Source: Rudanella lutea DSM 19387
GTDB lineage: Bacteria > Bacteroidota > Bacteroidia > Cytophagales > Spirosomataceae
Length of the DNA stretch: 64,000 bases
Assembly: GCF_000383955.1 (NCBI RefSeq)
Contig: NZ_KB913013.1
Span: 1,642,277 to 1,706,276, forward strand
Direction of reading: 5' to 3'
How positions within the stretch are numbered: position 1 is the first letter of the stretch; every line of letters begins with the position of its first letter. Below, one piece after another: positions 42,790-51,265 of the stretch. A program made the position numbers and the translations under genes. Below the pieces are notes generated by a model. It did not search any database and was not told the origin of the DNA. It was given only the letters and a program-made list of their open reading frames with translations.

Positions 42790-43746
42790 ATGAAAAAGTC
42801 TATCTTATCAGTTTGCGTTGCGGCAAGCCTCGCAGCTGCCCTCTCAGCTTGTAAAGATCCCGCCATCAGCGAGTCAATGAGTCCAGCAGGTGCCAAAGAA
42901 GCATCATCTACATCCACAGGTCAGGGTATCATGGCTGACCTTAACGTAACTGATGTTGTGATTACTGAAGAGGCTACTTACAGCTTTGATCAAAATGCCG
43001 CCAAAGCTGCTTATACCACATCAGCACCATATGGCTTAGTAATTACAACTGGAAGTGGTGCCACTCAGGCTACGCCTTCCGCCCCTGCTGCTGACCCTAT
43101 TGGGAACAACACTGTCAACCAGGACAAGTGTGTATTCTTTAACGGAGGTGATCTGCCTAACTTTACATACACGAAAACAGTAAATGGCACACGGGGATGG
43201 AAATGGACATGGAAATACAATGTTACCGGGGCAGTTGTAGCGCCTAAAACAGCCTGGAATTATCAGGTGACGGTACCGGGCGTAGACCCTGAAGTACCCA
43301 TCAACGCCACATTGGCTGGTTTGTCGGCTATGTCTTCAAAGCAACACCCACTGAAGTTCTCGTTTAGCCTGCTTGCAGATGATGGTATAACCAGCCGCAT
43401 CGAAAATGTGAAGATCACGGTAGATGGAACTGAGTACCCTTTGGGTCATACCGTAATCAGTGGCACAGACTTCAAATACAATAGCAATGCAGGTACGTTC
43501 GGTACCGCGTCATTGTTAAGCGGCACAGACGGTCAGTACGCTTCATCAATATTGCTGAATGACTCTTTCACTGGTAACGATGCAATCAGCAATGCGATCT
43601 GCGCTAAAGTTGACGAAATCAAACCTACTTTGGGCGTAGGTACCCACACGATTACCCTGACCGCTACGGTAAAAGGCAACAGCGGTGTAGCCTCAACAGA
43701 TGTATCGGTAACGAAAACCGTAATCATCAGTGGCGGTTGCAACTAA
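42790..43746 (+). CDS. Hypothetical surface lipoprotein
   Basis: A 318-residue protein with a lipoprotein signal peptide: lipobox LSAC, Cys at residue 21, followed by Lys-Asp. Lys and acidic residues right after the Cys resemble the Bacteroidota surface-export signal. A Ser/Thr-rich spacer is followed by a beta-rich body with no domain I recognise (for example RGWKWTWKYNVTG and GTHTITLTATVKG). Only two further Cys occur before the C-terminal Cys-Asn, so disulphides are possible. Codon use is visibly more AT-rich than in neighbouring genes. It is flanked by its own AT-rich promoter region and its own terminator, which suggests separate acquisition. Confidence 0.8.
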   Translation: MKKSILSVCVAASLAAALSACKDPAISESMSPAGAKEASSTSTGQGIMADLNVTDVVITEEATYSFDQNAAKAAYTTSAPYGLVITTGSGATQATPSAPAADPIGNNTVNQDKCVFFNGGDLPNFTYTKTVNGTRGWKWTWKYNVTGAVVAPKTAWNYQVTVPGVDPEVPINATLAGLSAMSSKQHPLKFSFSLLADDGITSRIENVKITVDGTEYPLGHTVISGTDFKYNSNAGTFGTASLLSGTDGQYASSILLNDSFTGNDAISNAICAKVDEIKPTLGVGTHTITLTATVKGNSGVASTDVSVTKTVIISGGCN

Positions 43747-43791
43747 TCAAATATCCGTTTACTGAACGGGCCTGATTTAGTACAGAATACC

Positions 43792-43835
43792 GAAGGGGTC
43801 AATGTCAGAGCTTATCTCGTGACATTGACCCCTTC
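43792..43835. terminator. Bidirectional terminator between the lipoprotein and the receptor
   Basis: Perfect inverted repeat with 16-nt arms (43792-43807, 43820-43835), between convergent genes. Confidence 0.88.
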
Positions 43836-43862
43836 TCATTTGGGTGCTACGTACGCCCTCTC

Positions 43863-46739
43863 CTACGACTTAAACTGCCGCAGGTTGTAGGTGAAGGTCA
43901 GCATAAAATAGCGGTTGAGCACCAGCGAGCGGGTATCTTCGAGGTAGGTTTCCGAAAACGTCCGGCTGATGCTGTTGTTCTGGTTCAGCAAATCGAAAAC
44001 CGACAGCCGGATCTCGCCATTCTGGTTTTTGAACAACCGCTGGGCAATACTCGCGTTCCAGAGCGCAAACTGCTGGTTGAACCCACCCGACAAGCCCGCG
44101 TACTGCTGGTAGTTGAGGTCAGAGCGAATGACCAGCCCTTTCCAGGGGTTCCAGGTCAGGTTGGCCCCCGCCGATTGCGTGCTGTAATCGTTGTCGAGCT
44201 GCGGGCGTAGCGTATTGGTGACCCGGTTGTAGCCGAAGGTGTACGAAAGGGCAAAGTCGATTTTTTCGCTGATGTTGCTACTCAGCACCACACCCTGACT
44301 CAGCCCGTAGGCATGGGCGCGGTTTACGGCGTTGTTGATCAGGCTCGGCGTGCGGTTGTACGTGAGCGAGGTATTCAGATTCAGGTTGCTTTTGATAAAC
44401 GACACCGGTGTACCGAACGAAACAAACGCCCGCCCATTCACGGCATCCTCGGTGTTGATGGGCCGCGTGAGTCGGGTGCCTTTTTGCAGAAACACGCCCT
44501 GCCCCGTCGACGCGACCACGCCCGGTACAAACTGGGCACTGTCGGCAATGAACAGCGACGAGCCGATGGGGTCGTTGAGGTAGCCAAAATTGAGCAGCGC
44601 CACCAGATTATTCGCTTTTTCGACCGAGGTATGGGTCAGGCGGGTGGTAAGTGTATGGGTATAGCTCTGTTTCAGACCGGGATTCCCGATAGATTGTTGC
44701 AGGGGATTCGTGTTGTCGAGTACATTTTGCAACTGGTTGATACCCGGTGCCTGCGTACCGGTGCGGTAGGTCAGGCGCAGACGCAGGTCGTCGGTAAATC
44801 GGTAATCGGCCGTCAGTGAAGGCAGCACGTTGGTAAACACCCGGCGCACTTCGCCCACGCGCGGAAACAACTGCTGGCTGAGCAGATCGGCCCGTTGCAG
44901 GTCGAGCCCGACCGAAATCCGCACCGTTTTGTTCGCCAGATTGTAGCCAAGGCCAGCCCGCTGCGTAAGGTAATCGTTGTCGAATCGGTTGCTCAGCAGG
45001 GAGTCGAGCCGGTCGTAGCGGTCAGAGGCTGGATTGAGCCGGTACGTATATCGATCAGCGTTACTCCGGTTGATACCCGCATTGTACGAAACCTGCAGGA
45101 TTCCTTTGCCAATGGGCTCAGTATAGGTCGCATTGGCCGACACCTGATAACTGTTTGAGCGGTTGGTAGTTTGCTGGTTCTGAAGCTGCCGCACGGTTGT
45201 ATCGATCTCGAAAAACTCGTTGCGTGATGCCAGCATACTCAGCCCGTCGCGGTCGTTGAGCGCCGTATTGAGGTTGATGGAAAACGTCCGGCCGCGTTTG
45301 TCGAACCGGTGCCGAAACAGGAGCCCGTTGTTAAACGAATACCCATTGTTGCGGGCCGAAAAGGTATTATCCGACCTATTGAGCAAGCTACTACCAAGCC
45401 GGGTTTCGCTGTTGGTGAGCGAGTTAGCCGTGTTGGTCTGAAAGCTCAGCCGGGGCGTCAGAATCAGCGAATTCTTTTTGTCGATGGTATATTCGAGCCG
45501 GGCGTTGAGCCGGTGATTCAGGTTGGAGCCATTATCGCCCGATTGTTCACGGTACCGCTGCGTCGAGTCGCCGATGTTCTGGTAATACTCCCGCAGTTGC
45601 GACTGCTCATTTCGGTTGCGGCTCTGATTCAGAAAATAACTCCCGCGAATGGCCAGCTTCGTCCCCCATGTATCGGTGTAGTTGATACCAAAAGCGTTAG
45701 TGGTGTTGATACCACTTTGTTGCCCCACCAGAAAATTATCGGTGCTGCCGCCCCCGTTACTGCCACCGCCACCACCGTTGCCACGGCCACCCCGGCCTCC
45801 ACCATTGCCACGGCCACCCCGCCGGGCATTGCCACCACCACCGCCCCCACCCAGCACTCCGAGCAGATCCTGATTGGAGAAGTTTTGCTGGTTGATGTTG
45901 TTGCTTTGCCCGATAATCGAGATACGTCGGTCGCCGTTGAACAGGTTCACACTCCCCCCAGCCGCGTAGGTCTCGTTGGTACCTGCTCCGGCGTACACCT
46001 TACCAAATTGACCGTTCCGGCGGTCGGGGCGGGTAACGATATTGATGGTTTTTAGCGTGTTGCCATCGTTGACGCCCGTAAACTGCGACTGATCGCTCAG
46101 CCGGTCGAACACTTCAATTTTGTCGATTACCTCGGCCGGCAGATTCCGAAGGGCTACGGTCGGGTCGTCACCAAAAAACGGTTTGCCATCTACCAGCACC
46201 TCCCGCACGTTTTCGCCCTGTACTTTCAACTGCCCACCGCTCATATCAATACCTGGTAGTTTGCGCACAAGGTCTTCGGCCTGCGCATCGCGGTTTACCT
46301 TAAATGCATTCGCATTGAATTGAAGCGTATCCCCTTTCTGCTCAGCTGTAAGGGTTTTTCCCTTCACCACCACTTCGTTCAGCTCACGGGCCGTTTCGCT
46401 CAACTGAATAGTCGGTAGTTGTACCCGTCCCGAATCAACCTGAACCGTTTGTGAAACGGGGGTGAATCCGATAAACGTAGCCAGTAGCCGATAGGCCCCC
46501 GTCGGCACATTTTCGACCAGAAACTGACCACTCACGTCGGTCACGGCTCCGCGTTGCAGGCTACTGTCGGTTTGGGCCACCAGCCGAACGGTCACGCCAA
46601 TGAGGGCTTCCCCCTTGGGATCGGTGACGGTGCCACGTACCGATCCGATTTGCTGGGCCAAGCTTAGGTGCGTGGTCAGTAGCAGAAACAGGAAGGCGTA
46701 ACCCAGTTGGCAACGGGTTTGAATGAGGAAGGCGTGCAT
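43863..46739 (-). CDS. TonB-dependent receptor-like outer membrane beta-barrel protein
   Basis: A 958-residue outer membrane protein. The signal peptide ends at LSLAQ. A carboxypeptidase-regulatory-like beta-sandwich (about residues 30-115; GSVRGTVTDPKGEALIGVTV) is followed by a plug domain (about 125-225; EDLVRKLPGIDMSGGQLKVQGENVREVLVDGKPFFGDDP) and a barrel of the outer-membrane-beta-barrel-3 kind. A Gly/Arg/Asn-rich low-complexity insert sits at about residues 296-335, early in the barrel. No SusD partner is adjacent, so a polysaccharide-uptake role is not indicated. The ligand is unknown. It follows the histidine kinase gene in the same direction. Confidence 0.92.
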   Translation of the reverse strand: MHAFLIQTRCQLGYAFLFLLLTTHLSLAQQIGSVRGTVTDPKGEALIGVTVRLVAQTDSSLQRGAVTDVSGQFLVENVPTGAYRLLATFIGFTPVSQTVQVDSGRVQLPTIQLSETARELNEVVVKGKTLTAEQKGDTLQFNANAFKVNRDAQAEDLVRKLPGIDMSGGQLKVQGENVREVLVDGKPFFGDDPTVALRNLPAEVIDKIEVFDRLSDQSQFTGVNDGNTLKTINIVTRPDRRNGQFGKVYAGAGTNETYAAGGSVNLFNGDRRISIIGQSNNINQQNFSNQDLLGVLGGGGGGGNARRGGRGNGGGRGGRGNGGGGGSNGGGSTDNFLVGQQSGINTTNAFGINYTDTWGTKLAIRGSYFLNQSRNRNEQSQLREYYQNIGDSTQRYREQSGDNGSNLNHRLNARLEYTIDKKNSLILTPRLSFQTNTANSLTNSETRLGSSLLNRSDNTFSARNNGYSFNNGLLFRHRFDKRGRTFSINLNTALNDRDGLSMLASRNEFFEIDTTVRQLQNQQTTNRSNSYQVSANATYTEPIGKGILQVSYNAGINRSNADRYTYRLNPASDRYDRLDSLLSNRFDNDYLTQRAGLGYNLANKTVRISVGLDLQRADLLSQQLFPRVGEVRRVFTNVLPSLTADYRFTDDLRLRLTYRTGTQAPGINQLQNVLDNTNPLQQSIGNPGLKQSYTHTLTTRLTHTSVEKANNLVALLNFGYLNDPIGSSLFIADSAQFVPGVVASTGQGVFLQKGTRLTRPINTEDAVNGRAFVSFGTPVSFIKSNLNLNTSLTYNRTPSLINNAVNRAHAYGLSQGVVLSSNISEKIDFALSYTFGYNRVTNTLRPQLDNDYSTQSAGANLTWNPWKGLVIRSDLNYQQYAGLSGGFNQQFALWNASIAQRLFKNQNGEIRLSVFDLLNQNNSISRTFSETYLEDTRSLVLNRYFMLTFTYNLRQFKS

Positions 46740-46954
46740 AGATCAGGATCGAGAAGGCGGTGAACAACAACCCAACGGATTGGTGGTGTTTGTGTATGGA
46801 CTAATAATCATTCCGAAGGTTTATTTATACCCAACGGATTTGTCCCGATCCTCTTTTGAGGTCTTTTGTGGATGAGGTGCTGGCGAGGAACAAGCGTAGA
46901 TTTCAGCTACTTACAAAAAGCCCCTCATGCTCAACTATTCTTACCCGACTCTTC

Positions 46955-48313
46955 CTAAAACACCAGCCGAAACGTACTGCCTTTGCCCGGTTCGGAGGCT
47001 ACCGTGAGCGAGCCACCATGCTGCTGCATGATCTGACGCGACAAACTGAGCCCAATGCCCGAGCCGGTTTTCTTGGTGGTGTAAAACGGAATAAAAATCT
47101 GTTCGATAGCCTCGGGCTCGATACCGGGCCCATTGTCGATCACGGCGAGAATCGTGTGGGTATCTACCACTGAGGCTTCGAGCCGGATGGCCGCACCGGG
47201 CGTAGGTTTGGCAAAGGATTCGAGTGCGTTACGCAGCAGGTTGAGCAGAATCATCTCAACCTGCCCGGCGTCGGCCAGCAACATGGGTACGGGCGAGGGC
47301 ACTACCACCGTCAGTTTGACCCCCTCCCGGTTCAGATCGGGCTGGGCCAGGTTGGCTACCCCCATCAGCAACTCCCGCGCCGACACTTCCGTCAGCTTTG
47401 GCTGTGGAATAGACGTAAAACTCCGGTAGGCATCCACAAACCGCATGATGCTCTGCCCCCGGTTTTCGATCGTACTGAGGGCATCGCGCAGGTCGTTGAG
47501 TGCGCCCAACGCTGTGGGCGACAGGTCTTCGGCCGGGGCGTCGTCCTTTCCCAGCAGATCAACCTCGATAATATCGCGCATGGTGCCCGTGAGCGACACA
47601 ATCGGCGTAATGGAGTTCATGATTTCGTGCCGAAGCACCTTGGTCAGGTTCTGCCACGACTCAAGCTCTTTCTGCTGTAGTTCGCTTCGGATGTTTTGCA
47701 ACGATATTACCGATACCAACCGCCCCCGCAGGCGCACACTCGTGCAGCGCACGGTCAGTTCGCCCTGCGGCCCACCCTGATAGGTAGCTACGGCCGCCCC
47801 GGCATTGGCCAGAAGCCAACTGTGTAAATCGGGCTGAGTAGCCTGCAAATCGGCAAGGGTACGGAGCCGGTACACCCCCAACAGCCGCAGGGCCGTTTGG
47901 TTGACCAACTCGACCCGGCCGCTACTTTCAAACGAAAGCAGCCCCACATTCACGTGCTGAACCAGTGTGTTGAGATAGTGCAGATTGGCTTCTTTTTCGG
48001 CCCGTGCCTGCCGAAAAGCCTCCAGCACGGTGTTGAACTGCCCGTTGAGGTCGCGGAACGTTGGGCCCAGGGTGTTGTCGGACCGAAACGAAATAGCGAA
48101 ATCGGAATATTGTACCGACTCCAGAAACCGGATCAGTTTCCGGTTGGTATTGGTACAGTACAGGTAGAGATTGGCAGCCAGCAGAAGCCCTACCACCCCG
48201 CCAAGTACGGGCAACAGCCGCGGGTATGGCCCCCAAACGGCGTACCCAGTGGCCATGGCTACCCCTAAGAGCACCACCACCCGCCAGCCAATACCCATCA
48301 CAAAACGGTTCAT
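46955..48313 (-). CDS. NtrY-like sensor histidine kinase
   Basis: A 452-residue membrane kinase. Two N-terminal helices (about 8-27 and 31-52) are followed by a coiled linker, a PAS-like domain (about 105-205) and the kinase core. The H-box is LRHEIMNSITPI, the N-box ILLNLLRNALES, G1 DNGPGI and G2 GSGIGLSLS. The H-E-I-M-N phosphoacceptor motif is typical of kinases that partner sigma54-dependent NtrC-type regulators. No regulator is adjacent, but one lies 3 kb away at 51266-52651, making it the likely partner. The ATG start is followed by a plausible topology. Confidence 0.93.
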   Translation of the reverse strand: MNRFVMGIGWRVVVLLGVAMATGYAVWGPYPRLLPVLGGVVGLLLAANLYLYCTNTNRKLIRFLESVQYSDFAISFRSDNTLGPTFRDLNGQFNTVLEAFRQARAEKEANLHYLNTLVQHVNVGLLSFESSGRVELVNQTALRLLGVYRLRTLADLQATQPDLHSWLLANAGAAVATYQGGPQGELTVRCTSVRLRGRLVSVISLQNIRSELQQKELESWQNLTKVLRHEIMNSITPIVSLTGTMRDIIEVDLLGKDDAPAEDLSPTALGALNDLRDALSTIENRGQSIMRFVDAYRSFTSIPQPKLTEVSARELLMGVANLAQPDLNREGVKLTVVVPSPVPMLLADAGQVEMILLNLLRNALESFAKPTPGAAIRLEASVVDTHTILAVIDNGPGIEPEAIEQIFIPFYTTKKTGSGIGLSLSRQIMQQHGGSLTVASEPGKGSTFRLVF

Positions 48314-48339
48314 GCGGTAAGGGTTTAGGAGTTACGGCC

Positions 48340-48535
48340 GACGTCTTGGTTTGTTGTTTTTGGTTTATGGTTTTGGGTTTTTGGAGGGGCAGTTGGCGAC
48401 CCGGCTTCGGACTTGAGCGGAAATAAGTATACACCACTCACCATCAAAACCATTCCCTTTCAAAGGCCAGGAACCGGAACACAAACCGCAAAACCCAAAC
48501 CAAAAACGATAAACCAAAAACGATAAACCCAGCAC
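48340..48535. repeat. Word-repeat hairpin H9 (desaturase-kinase spacer)
   Basis: The left arm (48343-48383; GTTTTTGGTTTATGG-type words) and the right arm (48483-48531; AAACCAAAAACGATAAACC-type words) are complementary, with a loop of about 100 nt. Both flanking genes run leftwards. Confidence 0.75.
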
Positions 48536-48562
48536 CGGAACGCCGGCCGCCATAAACCTTTC

Positions 48563-49537
48563 TTAAGCAATCCAGCTGAACTCGTAGGCCAGGTTGGGCA
48601 CCTTGGTCCGTTCGGCTACCCGACGTAAGCGGTTGGGCAAGGCCATGAGGTAATCGCGGGCGCGCTGACCGGCATCGTTGAGGTCGGTAACAGCCCCAAT
48701 ATTCCAATCTTCGAGGAGCGAATCGAGCAAGGTAATATAGTCCTGAGTGGTGTACACGCCGAGTCGCTGAGCCGCGTCGGAGAAATGACTGAACGTTTGC
48801 CCGATTTTCACGCCGGTTTCGCGCAGGAAGTGGGCCGGCATTACGATCTTCTTCTTCATCATGTCCTCAAAGGCAAGCATCATCTCCGACGGATCGACGG
48901 CCATGATATGGCTCACAAACGCTTTGTAGGCTTTGGCATGACGCATTTCATCGGCCGCAATAACCCCGCAGATTTTCGACAGCTGCGTACAACCTGCCTG
49001 CTTAGCGAGGGTGGCCGTCCGGCGGTGCGAGAGGTTGGTGGCCAACTCCTGAAACGAAGTATAGATAAAGTTACGGTAAGGATCTTTGCCTGTACCAATG
49101 TCAAACCCGTCGGCAATCAGGTACTGAGTCGAAACTTCCATGGCGCGCATGTTAACACGGCCCGAGAGGTACAGAAACTTGTTCAGCAGGTCGCCATGGC
49201 GGTTTTCTTCGGCGGTCCAGGCCCGAATCCAGCGCATCCAGCCGTCGGCTTTTTCCTGTTCCACCCCAATCATATCCACCAGCCACGATTCATACGTTGG
49301 CAGGGCTTCTTCGGTAATGGTATCGCCAACGAGCACGGCCATGTAGTCGTACGAGAGTTCGCGGGTGCTTTCCTGCAACTGCTTCACCTCATCGAAAAAC
49401 GTCTCGCGCGTAGCATCAGGCAGCAGGTCGGCGGGTTGCCAGTTTGTATCAATGGGCTTCAGATATTCTTCAAGAAATGAGTCCATTTTTTCGCCGACGA
49501 AGCGCATCACATCCAAACGTGAACCAGAAAGTGTCAT
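48563..49537 (-). CDS. Acyl-ACP desaturase (ferritin-like di-iron)
   Basis: A 324-residue soluble desaturase that introduces a cis double bond into acyl-ACP using O2 and a di-iron centre. The iron ligands are in the two motifs EENRHGD (about residue 110-116) and DEMRHAK (about 196-202), the EExxH/DExxH pair of the plant-type stearoyl-ACP desaturase family. The ATG at 49537 (MTLSGSRL) was chosen over the TTG at 49543. It is divergent from an acyltransferase gene, which fits membrane-lipid remodelling. Confidence 0.93.
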   Translation of the reverse strand: MTLSGSRLDVMRFVGEKMDSFLEEYLKPIDTNWQPADLLPDATRETFFDEVKQLQESTRELSYDYMAVLVGDTITEEALPTYESWLVDMIGVEQEKADGWMRWIRAWTAEENRHGDLLNKFLYLSGRVNMRAMEVSTQYLIADGFDIGTGKDPYRNFIYTSFQELATNLSHRRTATLAKQAGCTQLSKICGVIAADEMRHAKAYKAFVSHIMAVDPSEMMLAFEDMMKKKIVMPAHFLRETGVKIGQTFSHFSDAAQRLGVYTTQDYITLLDSLLEDWNIGAVTDLNDAGQRARDYLMALPNRLRRVAERTKVPNLAYEFSWIA

Positions 49538-49586
49538 AATCAACCTACAGATAAAGACCTTATTGTTTGAACCAAAACCAGGTGAA

Positions 49587-49712
49587 CGTGTGCAACTACT
49601 TCAGTAATGGACATTCAGACTTCAGATACCAGACATTAGACTTACTACCATTCTGTAGAGAAGTCTAACGTCTAATGTCCAACATCTAATGTCTAGTACT
49701 GAGTGCAACTAC
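49587..49712. repeat. Word-repeat hairpin H10 (desaturase-acyltransferase gap)
   Basis: The left arm (49589-49647; AGACATTAGACTTACTA and variants) pairs with the right arm (49658-49711; AGTCTAACGTCTAATGTCC and variants), including the outer words GTGCAACTAC near both ends. This is the only member of the group between divergent genes. Confidence 0.75.
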
Positions 49713-49828
49713 CCTATTGAGTGTTCAGACAGACAAAGCATGTTTTCAAATAAATACAAAAGAACGAAGATTTTAGGGGGCTTACCACACATTCCGGGCT
49801 TTTTCTGCCGAACAAATGGGAAGGACGT

Positions 49829-49836
49829 TAATTTTG
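49829..49836 (+). promoter_or_regulatory. TAnnTTTG -7 box of the acyltransferase gene
   Basis: TAATTTTG, ending 7 nt before the ATG at 49844, the same spacing as for the GH3 gene and gcvT. Confidence 0.6.
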
Positions 49837-49843
49837 CACCCCA

Positions 49844-50581
49844 ATGAAACGACTGCTCGATTACGTACTAAGCGGTGTGTACCTGCTTTATTTCTTTTTG
49901 CTGCTGCTGGTCTTCCATGTCCTGCAAGTGCTCTCATTTCGCCTATTGGGCCGACCGGCTCACAAACGGGTAGTCGACTGGATGAATGCGGGCATTGCCT
50001 ACGGCTGGTACCTCACGGGGAGCACCATCCGGTTTCGGCAGGAGGCCCCCCTCCCCACCGACCGGCCGCTTATTTTCGTGGCCAACCATCAGAGCATGTT
50101 CGACATCTCGCCCATCATCTGGTTTCTGCGGGCCCACACCCCCACGTTTGTCTCTAAAATCGAGCTGGCCCACGGCACCCCGGCCATTTCGTACAATCTC
50201 CGTAAAAGCGGAGCCGCCCTCATTGACCGCAGCAACCCCAAACAGGCCGTTGTCGAGATTGCCCGGCTGGGGAAACAGATTAGCGACCGTAACGAGTCGG
50301 CAGTGATTTTTCCGGAAGGCACCCGGTCGGCGTCGGGCAAACTTAAACCATTCGCTACTGCCGGTGTAGGGGTGCTCCTCAAAAAAGCCCCCAAGGCGCT
50401 GGTAGTGCCGATTGTGATTGAGCATACGGGGTGGTTCAACCCGAAGGGTGTCTTCCCACTGCGTTCGTTTACACCGATGTCGTGGACGGTTCTGGCGCCC
50501 ATCGACCCCGCCGGGCAACCCGCCGAAGCGGTCGTTAAACTGGCCGAAGACGCCATCAGGGAGCGGCTGGGCGTGTCTTAA
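49844..50581 (+). CDS. 1-acyl-sn-glycerol-3-phosphate acyltransferase (PlsC family)
   Basis: A 245-residue membrane-bound acyltransferase that makes phosphatidic acid from lysophosphatidic acid. A hydrophobic N-terminal segment (GVYLLYFFLLLLVFHVLQVLSF) is followed by the catalytic NHQSMFD (HX4D, about residues 80-86), the KIELA segment, and the substrate motif FPEGTRS (about 156-162). The length is standard. It is preceded by its own promoter box and faces the acyl-ACP desaturase divergently. Confidence 0.94.
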   Translation: MKRLLDYVLSGVYLLYFFLLLLVFHVLQVLSFRLLGRPAHKRVVDWMNAGIAYGWYLTGSTIRFRQEAPLPTDRPLIFVANHQSMFDISPIIWFLRAHTPTFVSKIELAHGTPAISYNLRKSGAALIDRSNPKQAVVEIARLGKQISDRNESAVIFPEGTRSASGKLKPFATAGVGVLLKKAPKALVVPIVIEHTGWFNPKGVFPLRSFTPMSWTVLAPIDPAGQPAEAVVKLAEDAIRERLGVS

Positions 50582-50796
50582 CAAAGCCATTTTGAGACAT
50601 TCAGGGAGCAAAAAAAGACCGTCAAAAACTAATTTGGTCTACCCTCAACTTATTTTAGTTAGATACGGTTCTTTATCTAAAGGACCGGTATATTCTCCGT
50701 AACTATCCGGTCGTTTTAGCCGTAAAGGGGTATCACTCTCGAACCAAAATCATGCTGTACGCATCCATGATCCACCCGCGAGAAAAAACAGTTATC

Positions 50797-51237
50797 ATGG
50801 AAACCTTCAGCAAAAAGGAAAAAGAAAAACAACGCCAGAAACGGCAAAAAGACAAGCAGGAAAAGAGAGAAAACCGGAAAGCCAACGCGCAGAAAGGCCA
50901 GTCTCTGGACCAGATGATGGCGTATGTTGACGAAAACGGCAACATCACCTCTACCCCACCCGATCCTACCAAGAAGCGGCAAATCAACGAAGCTGATATT
51001 CAGATTGGTGTACCCAAGCAAACCGAGGCCGATGCCCAACCGACCACCCGTCAGGGCGTAGTGACGTTCTTTAACGCATCGAAAGGTTACGGCTTCATTC
51101 GCGACAAACAAACGCAGGAGAGCATTTTTGTGCACATCAACGCGTTGGCCGGTCCACTCAATGAAAACGACAAAGTAAGCTTCATGACCACCATGACCCC
51201 CAAAGGGCTCAACGCGGTGAACGTCGAAAAGCTGTAG
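50797..51237 (+). CDS. Cold-shock domain protein with charged N-terminal extension
   Basis: A 146-residue protein. The C-terminal 65 residues form a cold-shock domain with RNA-binding motifs RNP1 (KGYGFI) and RNP2 (IFVHI), starting at QGVVTFFNASKGYGFIRD. The N-terminal 40 residues (METFSKKEKEKQRQKRQKDK and on) are an almost purely Lys/Arg/Glu/Gln helix, followed by a linker. Such extended forms occur in Bacteroidota and probably give extra RNA or ribosome contact. I chose the ATG at 50797; the frame extends upstream to 50752. It is convergent with the NtrC-type regulator. Confidence 0.93.
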   Translation: METFSKKEKEKQRQKRQKDKQEKRENRKANAQKGQSLDQMMAYVDENGNITSTPPDPTKKRQINEADIQIGVPKQTEADAQPTTRQGVVTFFNASKGYGFIRDKQTQESIFVHINALAGPLNENDKVSFMTTMTPKGLNAVNVEKL

Positions 51238-51265
51238 TCGACTCCGGGGTTACCCACCCCCCTCT

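Larger units (their letters stand above)
49544..49843. other. Divergent non-coding gap
   Basis: About 300 bp between the desaturase and acyltransferase genes. It holds hairpin H10 and, at the right end, the TAATTTTG promoter box of the acyltransferase. I see no ORF. Confidence 0.6.

Noticed and set aside
45309-46055. Plus-strand frames with Pro- and Thr-rich proteins at 45.3-46.1 kb
   Set aside because: They are the antisense reading of the Gly/Arg-rich insert and barrel of the TonB-dependent receptor.
46771-46840. Direct repeat CCCAACGGATT upstream of the receptor gene
   Set aside because: Only 11 bp, two copies 59 bp apart, no palindromic character and no regulator nearby; could be chance.
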